A stretch of 64,000 nt of DNA from Mycolicibacterium mageritense (GTDB taxonomy: Bacteria > Actinomycetota > Actinomycetes > Mycobacteriales > Mycobacteriaceae): the NCBI RefSeq assembly GCF_010727475.1, contig NZ_AP022567.1, positions 7,688,001-7,752,000 on the forward strand, in the 5' to 3' direction. Below are positions 35,693 through 43,713 of this stretch, in pieces. Numbering within the stretch: the first letter of the stretch is position 1; each line of letters starts with the position of its first letter. A program made the position numbers and the translations under genes. The notes under the pieces were generated by a model. That model ran no database searches, was not told the DNA's origin, and saw nothing but the letters and a program-made list of their open reading frames with translations.

Positions 35693-36428
35693 TGACCAGT
35701 TCCGCGACGTCGTGGGTGTATTCGTTGACGTAGAAGTGGCCCCCGTCGAACATCGAGCAGGTGAACGCGCCGCCGGTGTGAACCTCCCACCGCCGCAGCA
35801 TGTCCTCGCTGATGCGATGGTCGCGTTCGCCACCGAGGGCGTAGATGTCGGCCGCGATCGTGACGTCGGCGTCGCACGCGTAGCGGTTGAACGCCGCGTA
35901 ATCGGCGCGCACCGCCATGAGCAACAGTTCGACGAAGTCCTCGTCCGCGAGCAACTCGGGATCCGTGCCGCCGAGGTCGACCATCTCGGCCAGGATCTCG
36001 GCGTCGGCCATCGGCAGTGCGGGCGACGCCGCCACAGCTGACGGGGCTTCGCTCGCCGATACCCAGAGGGCGTCCACCGCGACACCGCCCCGTTCGGCGA
36101 TCCGTGCGAACTCGAACGCCACGACCGCGCCCATGCAGTGGCCGAACAACCGCAGCGGGCCGAGTGCCGACCAATCACCCGCCTCGAACAGGTCACGCGC
36201 CAGATCGCCGACGGTGGCCGGTGCGGGATGCGTCAGCCGGTCACCGCGCTGCGGGTACTGCATGACATACGCATCGGAACCCGCCTCCGCCAACGCGCTG
36301 CCCAGCGACCGGTAGGCCAGTGCGGCGCCGCCTGCATGCGGGAAAACCAATGTGGGCCTGGCATTTTCACCCCCTGGGTATCGCTTGACCCAGGACTTGA
36401 AGGTGAGTTGGACGTCCGCGCCGGTCAC
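35682..36428 (-). CDS. mbtT: Type II thioesterase MbtT with Cys nucleophile elbow
   Basis: Alpha/beta-hydrolase thioesterase, 248 aa, GTG start overlapping the mbtB stop (GTGA). It probably releases or edits acyl groups on the mycobactin line. Blocks: FPHAGGAALAYRSLG, nucleophile elbow FGHCMGAV (Cys98 in place of the usual Ser), GGERDHRIS, and catalytic His in FDGGHFYV. In M. tuberculosis the thioesterase region is fused to the C-terminus of MbtB (1414 aa); here MbtB is 1162 aa and this gene supplies the missing part (1162 + 248 = 1410). Confidence 0.9.
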   Translation of the reverse strand: MTGADVQLTFKSWVKRYPGGENARPTLVFPHAGGAALAYRSLGSALAEAGSDAYVMQYPQRGDRLTHPAPATVGDLARDLFEAGDWSALGPLRLFGHCMGAVVAFEFARIAERGGVAVDALWVSASEAPSAVAASPALPMADAEILAEMVDLGGTDPELLADEDFVELLLMAVRADYAAFNRYACDADVTIAADIYALGGERDHRISEDMLRRWEVHTGGAFTCSMFDGGHFYVNEYTHDVAELVNEL

Positions 36429-39400
36429 GGTGTCGTGGCGGGGTCGAGTGCGGAAAGCACATCGGAGTCGTCCATGTCGGCGACCTCGAGGTAGAGCTCG
36501 GCCACCTGCTCGACTCGGTCACTGCCCGACTCGCGGGCCATCAACCGTGCGGCCAGCGCCTCGACGGTTCTGGTGGCGAAGATGTCCGGCACCATCACCG
36601 TCGGGGTGTCCAACCAATCCCGCACGCGGGCAACGGCCGTGGTGGCCAGCACCGAGTCTCCGCCCAATTCGAAGAAATCCTCGTCGACGCCGAGTCCGGC
36701 GGTGCCGAGCAGTTCGGCCATGATGCGCACCAGCGCCCGTTCCAACGCGGTCGACGGTTGCCGCGCCTGCGCGCGTTCCCCACTGCCGACCGCCTCGGTG
36801 AGCATCTTGGCCACCGCGCGCCGGTCGGTCTTACCGCCCGTCGTGAACGGAATCTGGTCGACGAGCTCGAAATGCCTCGGAATCATGTGTGGCGGTACGA
36901 ATTCTGCGAGCCCGGCGCGCAGGTCGGCCGCCGTTACCGCCGAGTCGTCGAGGCCGACGACGGCGGCCAGCATGTCGCCGCTCGGGGCGGGCACGATGGC
37001 CACGACCGCGGCATGTACGCCGGGCAGCCGCTGTAGAGCGGACTCGATGTCGCCGAGTTCGATGCGATAACCGCTGATCTTCACCCGGTGGTCGGCGCGA
37101 CCGACGAACTCGAGCGTGCCGTCCGGCCAGTAGCGCGCCAGGTCACCGCTGCGGTACCAGGTGCGTCCGCAGTAGGAGACGAACCGGTCGGCGGTCAGGT
37201 CGGGCCTGCCACGGTAGCCGCGCGCGATACCGCGGCCCGCGAACCACAGTTCCCCGGGCACCCAGTCCGGGCAGTCTGCGCCAGCGGCGTTGACCACGCG
37301 GCACGCGTTGTTGGCAAAAGGCTTACCGTAGGGCACCGCGGCCCAGCTGTCCGGCAGCTCACCGGCTTCGAAAAGCGTTGCGTGCACCGCGGTTTCGGTG
37401 GCGCCGCCCAGGCCGGTAAGGCGTACGCAGGGAGCCAGCGCCTGCAGCTTGCGCACCATGGTGGTGCGCACCCAGTCCCCGCCGGTGGGAACCGCGCGTA
37501 CCGACGGCAGACCCGTGCCGGCTGAACCCGCGACCTCGACGAGCATTTCGAGCCAGCCGGGCAGGAAGTTCAGCACCGTGATGCCGTGGGTGTTGATCTG
37601 CTCGACCCAGTGATCCGGGTTCCGCCGGTCGGCCTCGTCGACCACCACGATCGTCGCGCCTGCGGCCAGGGTGCCGAACACGTCGAGGACCGACAGGTCG
37701 CACTCCAGATGCGACAATGCGAGCACGCTGTCGCCGGGCCCGACGCCGAAGTAGCCGTTGAGTGCCTCGATGGTGTTCATCGCGGCGTCGTGGGTGACCT
37801 CGACACCCTTGGGTTCACCGGTCGAGCCCGACGTGAACAGGATGTACGCCAGTTCGGTGAGATCGGTTGCGGCGGGCTCGATCTCCTCGGCGCGTGCGCC
37901 GACGCGGATCGCCTCGTCGACGGTGAGGGCGGGCAACCAGGTCGGCGGGCCGTCACCGCAGAACAACGCCATCCGGACGTCGCCGTTCTTCAACATCCGC
38001 TCGGCACGCTCGGCGGGCTGGTCGACTCCCACGGGGACATACACCGCGCCCGCGGCCAGGATCGCGAGCAGCGCGGTGATCTGGTCCGGGCCCTTGGGGC
38101 CCATCACCGCGACGCTTTCGCCGGGCCGGATGCCTGCGACCCGCAGCGCAGCGGCGACGTTGAGCACCTGCTCGCGCAGCTCGGCGTAGGTCAGCCGGCC
38201 CTTCGACCCGATCACCGCGAGCGCGTCGGGACGCGCGGCGGCCTGGGCGAAGAACCCTTGGTGCAGCGAATATCCACTGGGGGTGGCGGTTTCGGCGTTC
38301 GCCGCGTCGCGCACCGCACGTTGTGCATCGGTCAGCAAGGGCCGCGACGGCGCTTCCCACGCGGTGTCGTCGGTGGCCAGACGACGCAGCTCGGCGATGT
38401 GGCGTTCGAACATCGCGTCGATCACGCCCGGCCGGAATGCGTCCTCGCGCACGTCCCAGTTGACCAGGACGCCACCGTCGAATTCGGTGACCTGCGCGTC
38501 GAGCAGCACCTGCGGCCCTTGCGAGTTGATCCACACCGGCATGCCGAACGTCTCGGTCACGTCGGTTGCGAACAGTTCGCCCAACCCCAGCGCGCTGGTG
38601 TAGACGACGGGGGCGAGCACCTGGGTACCGCGGTGCCTGCCGAGATCGCGCAGCACCGAAAGGCCGGGATAGTTGGCGTGACCGGCGGCCGCGTGGAAGG
38701 TCTCCTGCACAGCCCTGGCGCGGTCGGAAGCGCACACCGTGCCCTCCAGGTCGATGCCAAGGAGCAGCGATGACGTGAAGTCGCCGACGAGCTTGTCGAC
38801 ATCGGGATGCCGCTGTTCGCGGCCGAACAGCGGCACGTTGAGCAGGAACCGCGACTCGGCCGACCAACCGGCCAGCGCGTCGGCGAACGACGCGGCCAGC
38901 GCCATGGCGGGGGTGATGCCGCGCTTACGGGCCGCGGCGAACAGTGCGTCGCGGGTCTGCGGGTCGAGCCAATGATGGCGCCGCGTGGTGTGGTGCGGAT
39001 CGGCCTGCTCGGCAGGCGGTACCAACGGAAGCCGAGGCGGGTCGGGCAGTTCGGGAATCCGCTCAGCCCACCACTTCTGATCGACTTCGTGGCCCGCGTC
39101 CGGTGTGGCCAACCGGTACTCGCGGTACGTGTAGCCCAGTGGCGGCAGCTCTGCACCGTGGTACAGCGCGGCCAGATCCGCCATCAGGGTGCGGTAGCTC
39201 ATGGCGTCGGCGGCCTGCATGTCCAGGTCGACGTGCAGCCGGGTGGCACCGCCGGGCAGCAGCGACAGCGTCAGCTCGAAGACCTCGCCGTGCAGCTGCT
39301 GGTGCGATTTCGAACGTTGGATCGCCGAGAGTCGCTCGATGACCTGGTCGGGCGCGGCCTCGCGCAGATCCTCGATGGTGACCGGGTATTGCCGGCCGCT

Positions 39401-39913
39401 GGCGGCGATCCGCTGCGTGCCGTCGGGCAGGAATTCGACCCGCAGCATCGGGTGGCGGTCGGCCAGTGCGGTGGCGGCGCGCCGCAGCCGGTCGGGGTCG
39501 ACGCCGTCGCCGTCGAACTCGACGTAGAGGTGACCGGCGACGCCGCCCAGCTGCTGATCGCCTTCCCGGCCGACCCACATGGCGTGCTGCATGGGGGCCA
39601 ACGGGAACGGCTCACTCGCGGAAGCGTCGGCGCCGGCTGTCGAATCCTGCTGCTGCGCCTGAGTATTCGCGCCTCCCGTGCGCGATTGCACGAGCTCGGT
39701 CCACGCCGACACCGTGGGGGTGGCGGCCAGTGACGCGAAGTCGACGTCGATGCCTTGCCTGCGCCAGCGGCCGGCCAGGGACATCATCCGGATGGAGTCC
39801 AAGCCCTGTCCGATCAAGTCGGCATCGGGGTCGACGTCATCGCTGCCGATCCCGAGAAGGTCGGCGACCGCCTCCCTGATGGTCTGCGAACTCGCAACAG
39901 CGATGTCGCTCAC
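36425..39913 (-). CDS. mbtB: Mycobactin NRPS MbtB (phenyloxazoline synthase)
   Basis: Receives salicylate from MbtA and condenses and cyclises it with Ser/Thr to the hydroxyphenyl-oxazoline cap. It is 1162 aa from GTG 39913, chosen because GGAGG sits 7-8 nt upstream; the earlier in-frame codon at 39937 lies inside the IdeR box. Domains: aryl carrier (GQGLDSIRMM, Ser40), cyclisation (FPLAPMQHAMWVG; the DxxxxD motif DMQAAD replaces HHxxxDG), adenylation (ILFTSGSTGEPKGV; ECDLSVLDVFGTL; YRSGDLARYWPDGT), carrier (FFELGGDSVLATT). The thioesterase is separate (mbtT). First gene of the leftward operon. Confidence 0.96.
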   Translation of the reverse strand: MSDIAVASSQTIREAVADLLGIGSDDVDPDADLIGQGLDSIRMMSLAGRWRRQGIDVDFASLAATPTVSAWTELVQSRTGGANTQAQQQDSTAGADASASEPFPLAPMQHAMWVGREGDQQLGGVAGHLYVEFDGDGVDPDRLRRAATALADRHPMLRVEFLPDGTQRIAASGRQYPVTIEDLREAAPDQVIERLSAIQRSKSHQQLHGEVFELTLSLLPGGATRLHVDLDMQAADAMSYRTLMADLAALYHGAELPPLGYTYREYRLATPDAGHEVDQKWWAERIPELPDPPRLPLVPPAEQADPHHTTRRHHWLDPQTRDALFAAARKRGITPAMALAASFADALAGWSAESRFLLNVPLFGREQRHPDVDKLVGDFTSSLLLGIDLEGTVCASDRARAVQETFHAAAGHANYPGLSVLRDLGRHRGTQVLAPVVYTSALGLGELFATDVTETFGMPVWINSQGPQVLLDAQVTEFDGGVLVNWDVREDAFRPGVIDAMFERHIAELRRLATDDTAWEAPSRPLLTDAQRAVRDAANAETATPSGYSLHQGFFAQAAARPDALAVIGSKGRLTYAELREQVLNVAAALRVAGIRPGESVAVMGPKGPDQITALLAILAAGAVYVPVGVDQPAERAERMLKNGDVRMALFCGDGPPTWLPALTVDEAIRVGARAEEIEPAATDLTELAYILFTSGSTGEPKGVEVTHDAAMNTIEALNGYFGVGPGDSVLALSHLECDLSVLDVFGTLAAGATIVVVDEADRRNPDHWVEQINTHGITVLNFLPGWLEMLVEVAGSAGTGLPSVRAVPTGGDWVRTTMVRKLQALAPCVRLTGLGGATETAVHATLFEAGELPDSWAAVPYGKPFANNACRVVNAAGADCPDWVPGELWFAGRGIARGYRGRPDLTADRFVSYCGRTWYRSGDLARYWPDGTLEFVGRADHRVKISGYRIELGDIESALQRLPGVHAAVVAIVPAPSGDMLAAVVGLDDSAVTAADLRAGLAEFVPPHMIPRHFELVDQIPFTTGGKTDRRAVAKMLTEAVGSGERAQARQPSTALERALVRIMAELLGTAGLGVDEDFFELGGDSVLATTAVARVRDWLDTPTVMVPDIFATRTVEALAARLMARESGSDRVEQVAELYLEVADMDDSDVLSALDPATTP

Positions 39914-39930
39914 AATGGCCCTCCGAACGA

Positions 39931-39949
39931 TTAGCACAGGCTGCCCTAA
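39931..39949. promoter_or_regulatory. IdeR box between mbtB and mbtA
   Basis: TTAGCACAGGCTGCCCTAA matches 14/19 of the IdeR consensus and lies 17 bp upstream of the mbtB start, in the divergent region. A weaker second match (11/19) occupies 39945-39963. TATATT at 39967 is a possible -10 for mbtA, and TACCC-N7-GGGTA (39962-39978) is an extra inverted repeat. IdeR-Fe2+ represses the mbt genes in mycobacteria (known). Confidence 0.8.
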
Positions 39950-40008
39950 CTTCGCTGAACCTACCCTATATTCGGGTAACCGAACACGCCTACCCGAGGG
40001 GTCTCTTC

Positions 40009-41673
40009 GTGACGCCGACCACTGGCCAACCGGCCGTAACCGCAGCTCAGTCGACCTTGCAGCAAGGATTCACGCCGTTTCCCACCGAGCGGGCGCACTC
40101 CTACCGACAAGCGGGCTACTGGAGCGACCGTCGATTGGACTCGGTACTCCGCGATGCCGCCGCCACTTGGCCGGACCGCACGGCGGTGAGCGATCCCGCG
40201 GGGGCACACACGTTCGCCGAGCTGGACGCGCTGGCCGACCGGGCCGCGGCGGGCATCGCCGCGCTCGGCGTGGCTCCCGGTGACCGGGTGCTGCTGCAGC
40301 TGCCCAATTCAGCCGAGTTCGCCGTTGCCCTGTTCGGGCTGTTGCGCGCCGGAGCGGTCCCGGTGATGTGCCTGCCCGGGCACCGGCTGGCCGAGCTCAC
40401 CCATTTCGCGGAGGTCAGCAAGGCGGTAGCGCTCGTGATCGCCGATTCCGCGGGCGGCTTCGACTACCGCGACATGGCGCGCCAACTCGTCGAGGCGCAC
40501 CCCACGGTCCGCCACGTGCTGGTCGACGGTGAGCCGGCGGAGTTCCGGTCCTGGACGGCGGTGTCCCGCGAATCGTCGGACCCGGCCCCCGAGATCGATC
40601 CCGACCCGGCCTCACCGGCGCTGCTGCTGGTGTCCGGCGGCACGACGGGGGCGCCCAAGCTCATCCCCCGCACGCACAACGACTATCTGTACAACTGCAC
40701 CGCGAGCGCCGCGGTGTGCGAGCTGACCGGCGAGGACGTGTACCTGGTCGCGCTGCCCGCGGCGCACAATTTCCCGTTGTCCTGCCCGGGCCTGCTCGGC
40801 GCACTGAGCGTCGGCGCCACGACGGTGTTCACCGCCGACCCGAGCCCCGAGTCCGCGTTCGCGGCCATCGACCGCCACGGTGTCACCGTCACCGCGCTGG
40901 TGCCTGCCCTGGCCAAGTTGTGGGCCCAGGCCTGCGATTGGGAACCGTTGGCGCCCAAGACGTTACGCCTGCTCCAGGTGGGCGGGGCCAAGCTGGGCGC
41001 CGCCGATGCGCGGCTGGTGCGCGCTGCCCTCACCCCGGGACTGCAGCAGGTGTTCGGCATGGCCGAGGGCCTGCTCAACTACACCAGGATCGGCGACGCG
41101 ACCGAAGTGCTCGACGCCACCCAGGGCCGGCCGCTGTCGCCCGCCGACGAGGTACGCGTCGTCGACGAGGACGGAAATGACGTGGCGCCCGGCCAGGAGG
41201 GTGAGCTGCTGGTGCGCGGGCCGTACACGATCAACGGCTATTTCAACGCGGCGGCCGCCAACGAACGATCTTTCACGCCCGACGGGTTCTATCGCAGCGG
41301 CGACCGCGTGCGCCGATTCGCCGACGGCCCGCTCGCGGGCTACCTGGAGGTGACGGGCCGGGTCAAAGACGTCATCCTGCGCGGTGGCGAGAACGTGTCA
41401 GCGCTCGACCTGGAGGAGCACCTGCTCACCCATCCGGCGATCTGGTCGGCCGCCGCGGTGCCGCTACCCGACGAGTACCTGGGTGAGAAGATCTGCGCTG
41501 CTGTGGTTTTCGCGGGAAGCCCGGTGTCATTGGCCGAGCTCCACACCCACCTCGAGCAGCGCGGCGTGGCATCACATTCCCGGCCGGACGTCCTGGTGCC
41601 GATGACGACGCTGCCGACCACCGCGGTCGGCAAGATCGACAAGAAAGCGATCCTCGCGCAGTTGACGCGGTAG
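40009..41673 (+). CDS. mbtA: Salicyl-AMP ligase MbtA
   Basis: Stand-alone adenylating enzyme that activates salicylate and loads it on the aryl carrier of MbtB. It is 554 aa from GTG 40009. Adenylate-forming motifs: LLVSGGTTGAPKLIPRTHNDY (P-loop), AAHNFPLSCPG in the aryl pocket, QQVFGMAEGLLNYTR, YRSGDRVRRF, GRVKDVILRGGENVSALDLEE, and the catalytic Lys near TAVGKIDKKA. It is divergent from mbtB across the IdeR box, like its orthologues. Confidence 0.96.
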   Translation: MTPTTGQPAVTAAQSTLQQGFTPFPTERAHSYRQAGYWSDRRLDSVLRDAAATWPDRTAVSDPAGAHTFAELDALADRAAAGIAALGVAPGDRVLLQLPNSAEFAVALFGLLRAGAVPVMCLPGHRLAELTHFAEVSKAVALVIADSAGGFDYRDMARQLVEAHPTVRHVLVDGEPAEFRSWTAVSRESSDPAPEIDPDPASPALLLVSGGTTGAPKLIPRTHNDYLYNCTASAAVCELTGEDVYLVALPAAHNFPLSCPGLLGALSVGATTVFTADPSPESAFAAIDRHGVTVTALVPALAKLWAQACDWEPLAPKTLRLLQVGGAKLGAADARLVRAALTPGLQQVFGMAEGLLNYTRIGDATEVLDATQGRPLSPADEVRVVDEDGNDVAPGQEGELLVRGPYTINGYFNAAAANERSFTPDGFYRSGDRVRRFADGPLAGYLEVTGRVKDVILRGGENVSALDLEEHLLTHPAIWSAAAVPLPDEYLGEKICAAVVFAGSPVSLAELHTHLEQRGVASHSRPDVLVPMTTLPTTAVGKIDKKAILAQLTR

Positions 41674-41702
41674 GCGGGGCGGTCGCGGCGGCGCGGAACC
41701 GG

Positions 41703-42392
41703 TCAGCCGGCTTCGTCGTTTCCCGCCCAGACCCCGCGGGCGTGCCGAATATGTTGAGCCACCAACGCCTCGGCACGCTCACCTTCCCCCGCCGCAACGG
41801 CGTCGAGGATCGCGGCGTGCTCACGAGTCGAGTGCCGGAACGCCTCGGTGCCCGCGACCTTGTCCAACCCGTACAGCCGACTCTGATCGCGCAGTTGGCT
41901 CACGACCGTCAGCAGGCGAGGATTGTCAAGGCTGCCCAGCAGCTTCAGGTGCAGGTCACGGTCGGCGTCGAGGAACTCGGTCCAGTTGCCCCGCTCGGCC
42001 GCGTCGTCGGCCCGTCGGGCAAGTTCCCGCAAGTCCGTCAGATCCGATATCAGTCGCCCGTCGGCTATCGCGCGGACCGCACTCGGTTCGATCATCAGGC
42101 GCAAGTCGATGATGTCGTCCAGTTCCTTGTCCGAGATCACTCGGATACGAAAGCCCCTGTTCCGCAACATTTCCACCATGCCGTCGCGCGCCAGCGCCAG
42201 TAACGCCTCGCGCACCGGTGTAATCGAGACCCTCAGCTCCTCGGCGACCTGGCCGACGGCATACACGGTGTCCGGCGCCATCTCGCCGGATACTATCCGC
42301 GCGCGCAGCACACGCAGAGCGTCCTCGCGCAGGCTGTGCCGCGTCAGGCCGGCCTCGGCCGTCGTGGTCGGCGATGTCGACATCCCCACCAT
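41703..42392 (-). CDS. GntR-family (FCD) transcriptional regulator
   Basis: 229-aa ligand-responsive regulator. N-terminal winged helix (SLREDALRVLRARIVSGEMAPD ... AEELRVSITPVREALLALARDGMVEM) is followed by an all-helical FCD domain with the metal/ligand residues D, H and H in DLRLMIEP, DLHLKLLG and STREHAAILDA ... VAQHIRHAR. It faces the catabolic operon divergently across a 103-bp gap that holds a perfect inverted repeat. I infer that it represses that operon and responds to its substrate or a pathway intermediate. Confidence 0.92.
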   Translation of the reverse strand: MVGMSTSPTTTAEAGLTRHSLREDALRVLRARIVSGEMAPDTVYAVGQVAEELRVSITPVREALLALARDGMVEMLRNRGFRIRVISDKELDDIIDLRLMIEPSAVRAIADGRLISDLTDLRELARRADDAAERGNWTEFLDADRDLHLKLLGSLDNPRLLTVVSQLRDQSRLYGLDKVAGTEAFRHSTREHAAILDAVAAGEGERAEALVAQHIRHARGVWAGNDEAG

Positions 42393-42461
42393 TCCGCACC
42401 CCCTCTACGCCCGGATGGGCATCTCAGGTCGGAGTGTAACCAAAACAGTCGAACCTCAGAT

Positions 42462-42480
42462 GTAAGGTGTGATACCTTAC
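42462..42480. promoter_or_regulatory. Operator of the GntR-type regulator
   Basis: GTAAGGT-N5-ACCTTAC: perfect 7-bp arms, 16 bp upstream of the FAD oxidase start, in the divergent gap with the regulator gene. The size and spacing suit an FCD-type dimer. A GGAGGTGAG ribosome binding site follows immediately. Confidence 0.65.
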
Positions 42481-42495
42481 CCACGGAGGTGAGTC

Positions 42496-43713
42496 ATGGA
42501 TCACAGGGAAGTGGTCGTGGTCGGGGGTGGCATCGTGGGCAGTTTTACCGCCTACGAACTCGCCAAAGCCGGCCACCACGTGGTCGTGATGGACCCACGG
42601 CCGGGCTCCGGCGCCTCGGCGGGAAACGCGGGGATGCTCGTTCCGAGTTACTGCCTGCCGATGTCCAATCCGGGCACGTTATGGGCCGGTTTGCGCTCGA
42701 TGGCCGGACCCGATCCGGCGGTAGCCTTTGCCCGCCCGGTGTCCTTGGCCACCATGGGCTGGCTCGCGCGGTTCGCGATTGCGTCACGGCCTGGGCGGGC
42801 CATCAAGGTGACCCCTGCGCTGATCGACATGGCGGTCCGAAGCATCGACGACTATCAGCGGCTGGTCGACACCGAACAGGTCGACATCGGGCTACGCCGC
42901 ACCGGCTGGCTCCACGTCGCCTGGACCGAATCTGCCTTGCGCGCACATCTACGGAGCGTGTCGGCATTGCGCAACCTCGGCGCGCGCGCGGACATACTGA
43001 CCAATACCGAGACCCGCGCGGTCGAGCCGCGAATCTCGGCCAACGTCCACGGTGGCGTGTACTTCCCGGGCGACGCATCGCTCGATCCCGCTGCGGCCGT
43101 CGCAGCCGTACTGGCTTGCGCCGAAAGGCATGGCGCGCGGGTGCTGCACGCCCGCGCGGTGGGCCTCGACCGGGTCGGCGACACGGTGGACGCCGTGGTC
43201 ACCACGTCGGGGCGCATTCGCGCGGAGGCCGTCGTCCTCGCCGTCGGCGCAGCAACCAGTGAAGTGGCCCAGCGGTTCGGGATCAATTGTCCCAGAATCG
43301 AACCCGGATACGGCTGGAGCCTCACACTGCCGACACCGGCGACGATGTCCCGGGTAGCCCTGATGTCTGTCGACGACCACGTCGTGGTGAATGCGTCGCA
43401 GGCCGCCGTGCGCATCACCGGCGGTATGCGGTTCGGCGGCAACGCCGCACTCGCTCCCCCACCGTCGGCCTTCGCCGCGCTTCGCGCGGCGGCCGACCGC
43501 ATGTTGCCCGACCTCGCACACATCGCAGCATCAGCCGAATGCCGTTGGGATGCACGGCCGATGACCGCGTCTGGCCTGCCCGTCATGCACCGCGCCATGG
43601 CCAACCTGACGATCGTCTCAGGGCACGGCACCTTGGGCATGACGCTGGCCCCGGCCACCGCACGATCGGTGGCCCGGCAACTGACGACCATGTCGACAAG
43701 GAGAGCTTCGTGA
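42496..43713 (+). CDS. FAD-dependent amine/D-amino acid oxidase (DadA-like)
   Basis: 405 aa. The Rossmann FAD motif VVVVGGGIVGSFTAYELAKAGHHVVVMD is at the N-terminus, and the C-terminal AMANLTIVSGHGTLGMTLAPATARSVA contacts FAD in this family. Relatives (DadA, glycine and sarcosine oxidases) oxidise secondary or primary amines next to a carboxylate to imines. It is first in the operon, with a GGAGGTGAG ribosome binding site. The next start overlaps its stop by 4 bp. I infer that it oxidises an amino acid released by the pathway, such as a glycine or N-methylglycine derivative; the substrate is not determined. Confidence 0.85.
   Translation: MDHREVVVVGGGIVGSFTAYELAKAGHHVVVMDPRPGSGASAGNAGMLVPSYCLPMSNPGTLWAGLRSMAGPDPAVAFARPVSLATMGWLARFAIASRPGRAIKVTPALIDMAVRSIDDYQRLVDTEQVDIGLRRTGWLHVAWTESALRAHLRSVSALRNLGARADILTNTETRAVEPRISANVHGGVYFPGDASLDPAAAVAAVLACAERHGARVLHARAVGLDRVGDTVDAVVTTSGRIRAEAVVLAVGAATSEVAQRFGINCPRIEPGYGWSLTLPTPATMSRVALMSVDDHVVVNASQAAVRITGGMRFGGNAALAPPPSAFAALRAAADRMLPDLAHIAASAECRWDARPMTASGLPVMHRAMANLTIVSGHGTLGMTLAPATARSVARQLTTMSTRRAS

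Noticed and set aside
39945..39963. Second IdeR box in the mbtB/mbtA gap
   Set aside because: Only 11/19 matches; mentioned as weak, not called separately.
43287..43709. Upstream extension of the CoA-transferase
   Set aside because: It runs in another frame of the FAD oxidase; the GTG at 43710 has a ribosome binding site and overlaps the stop.
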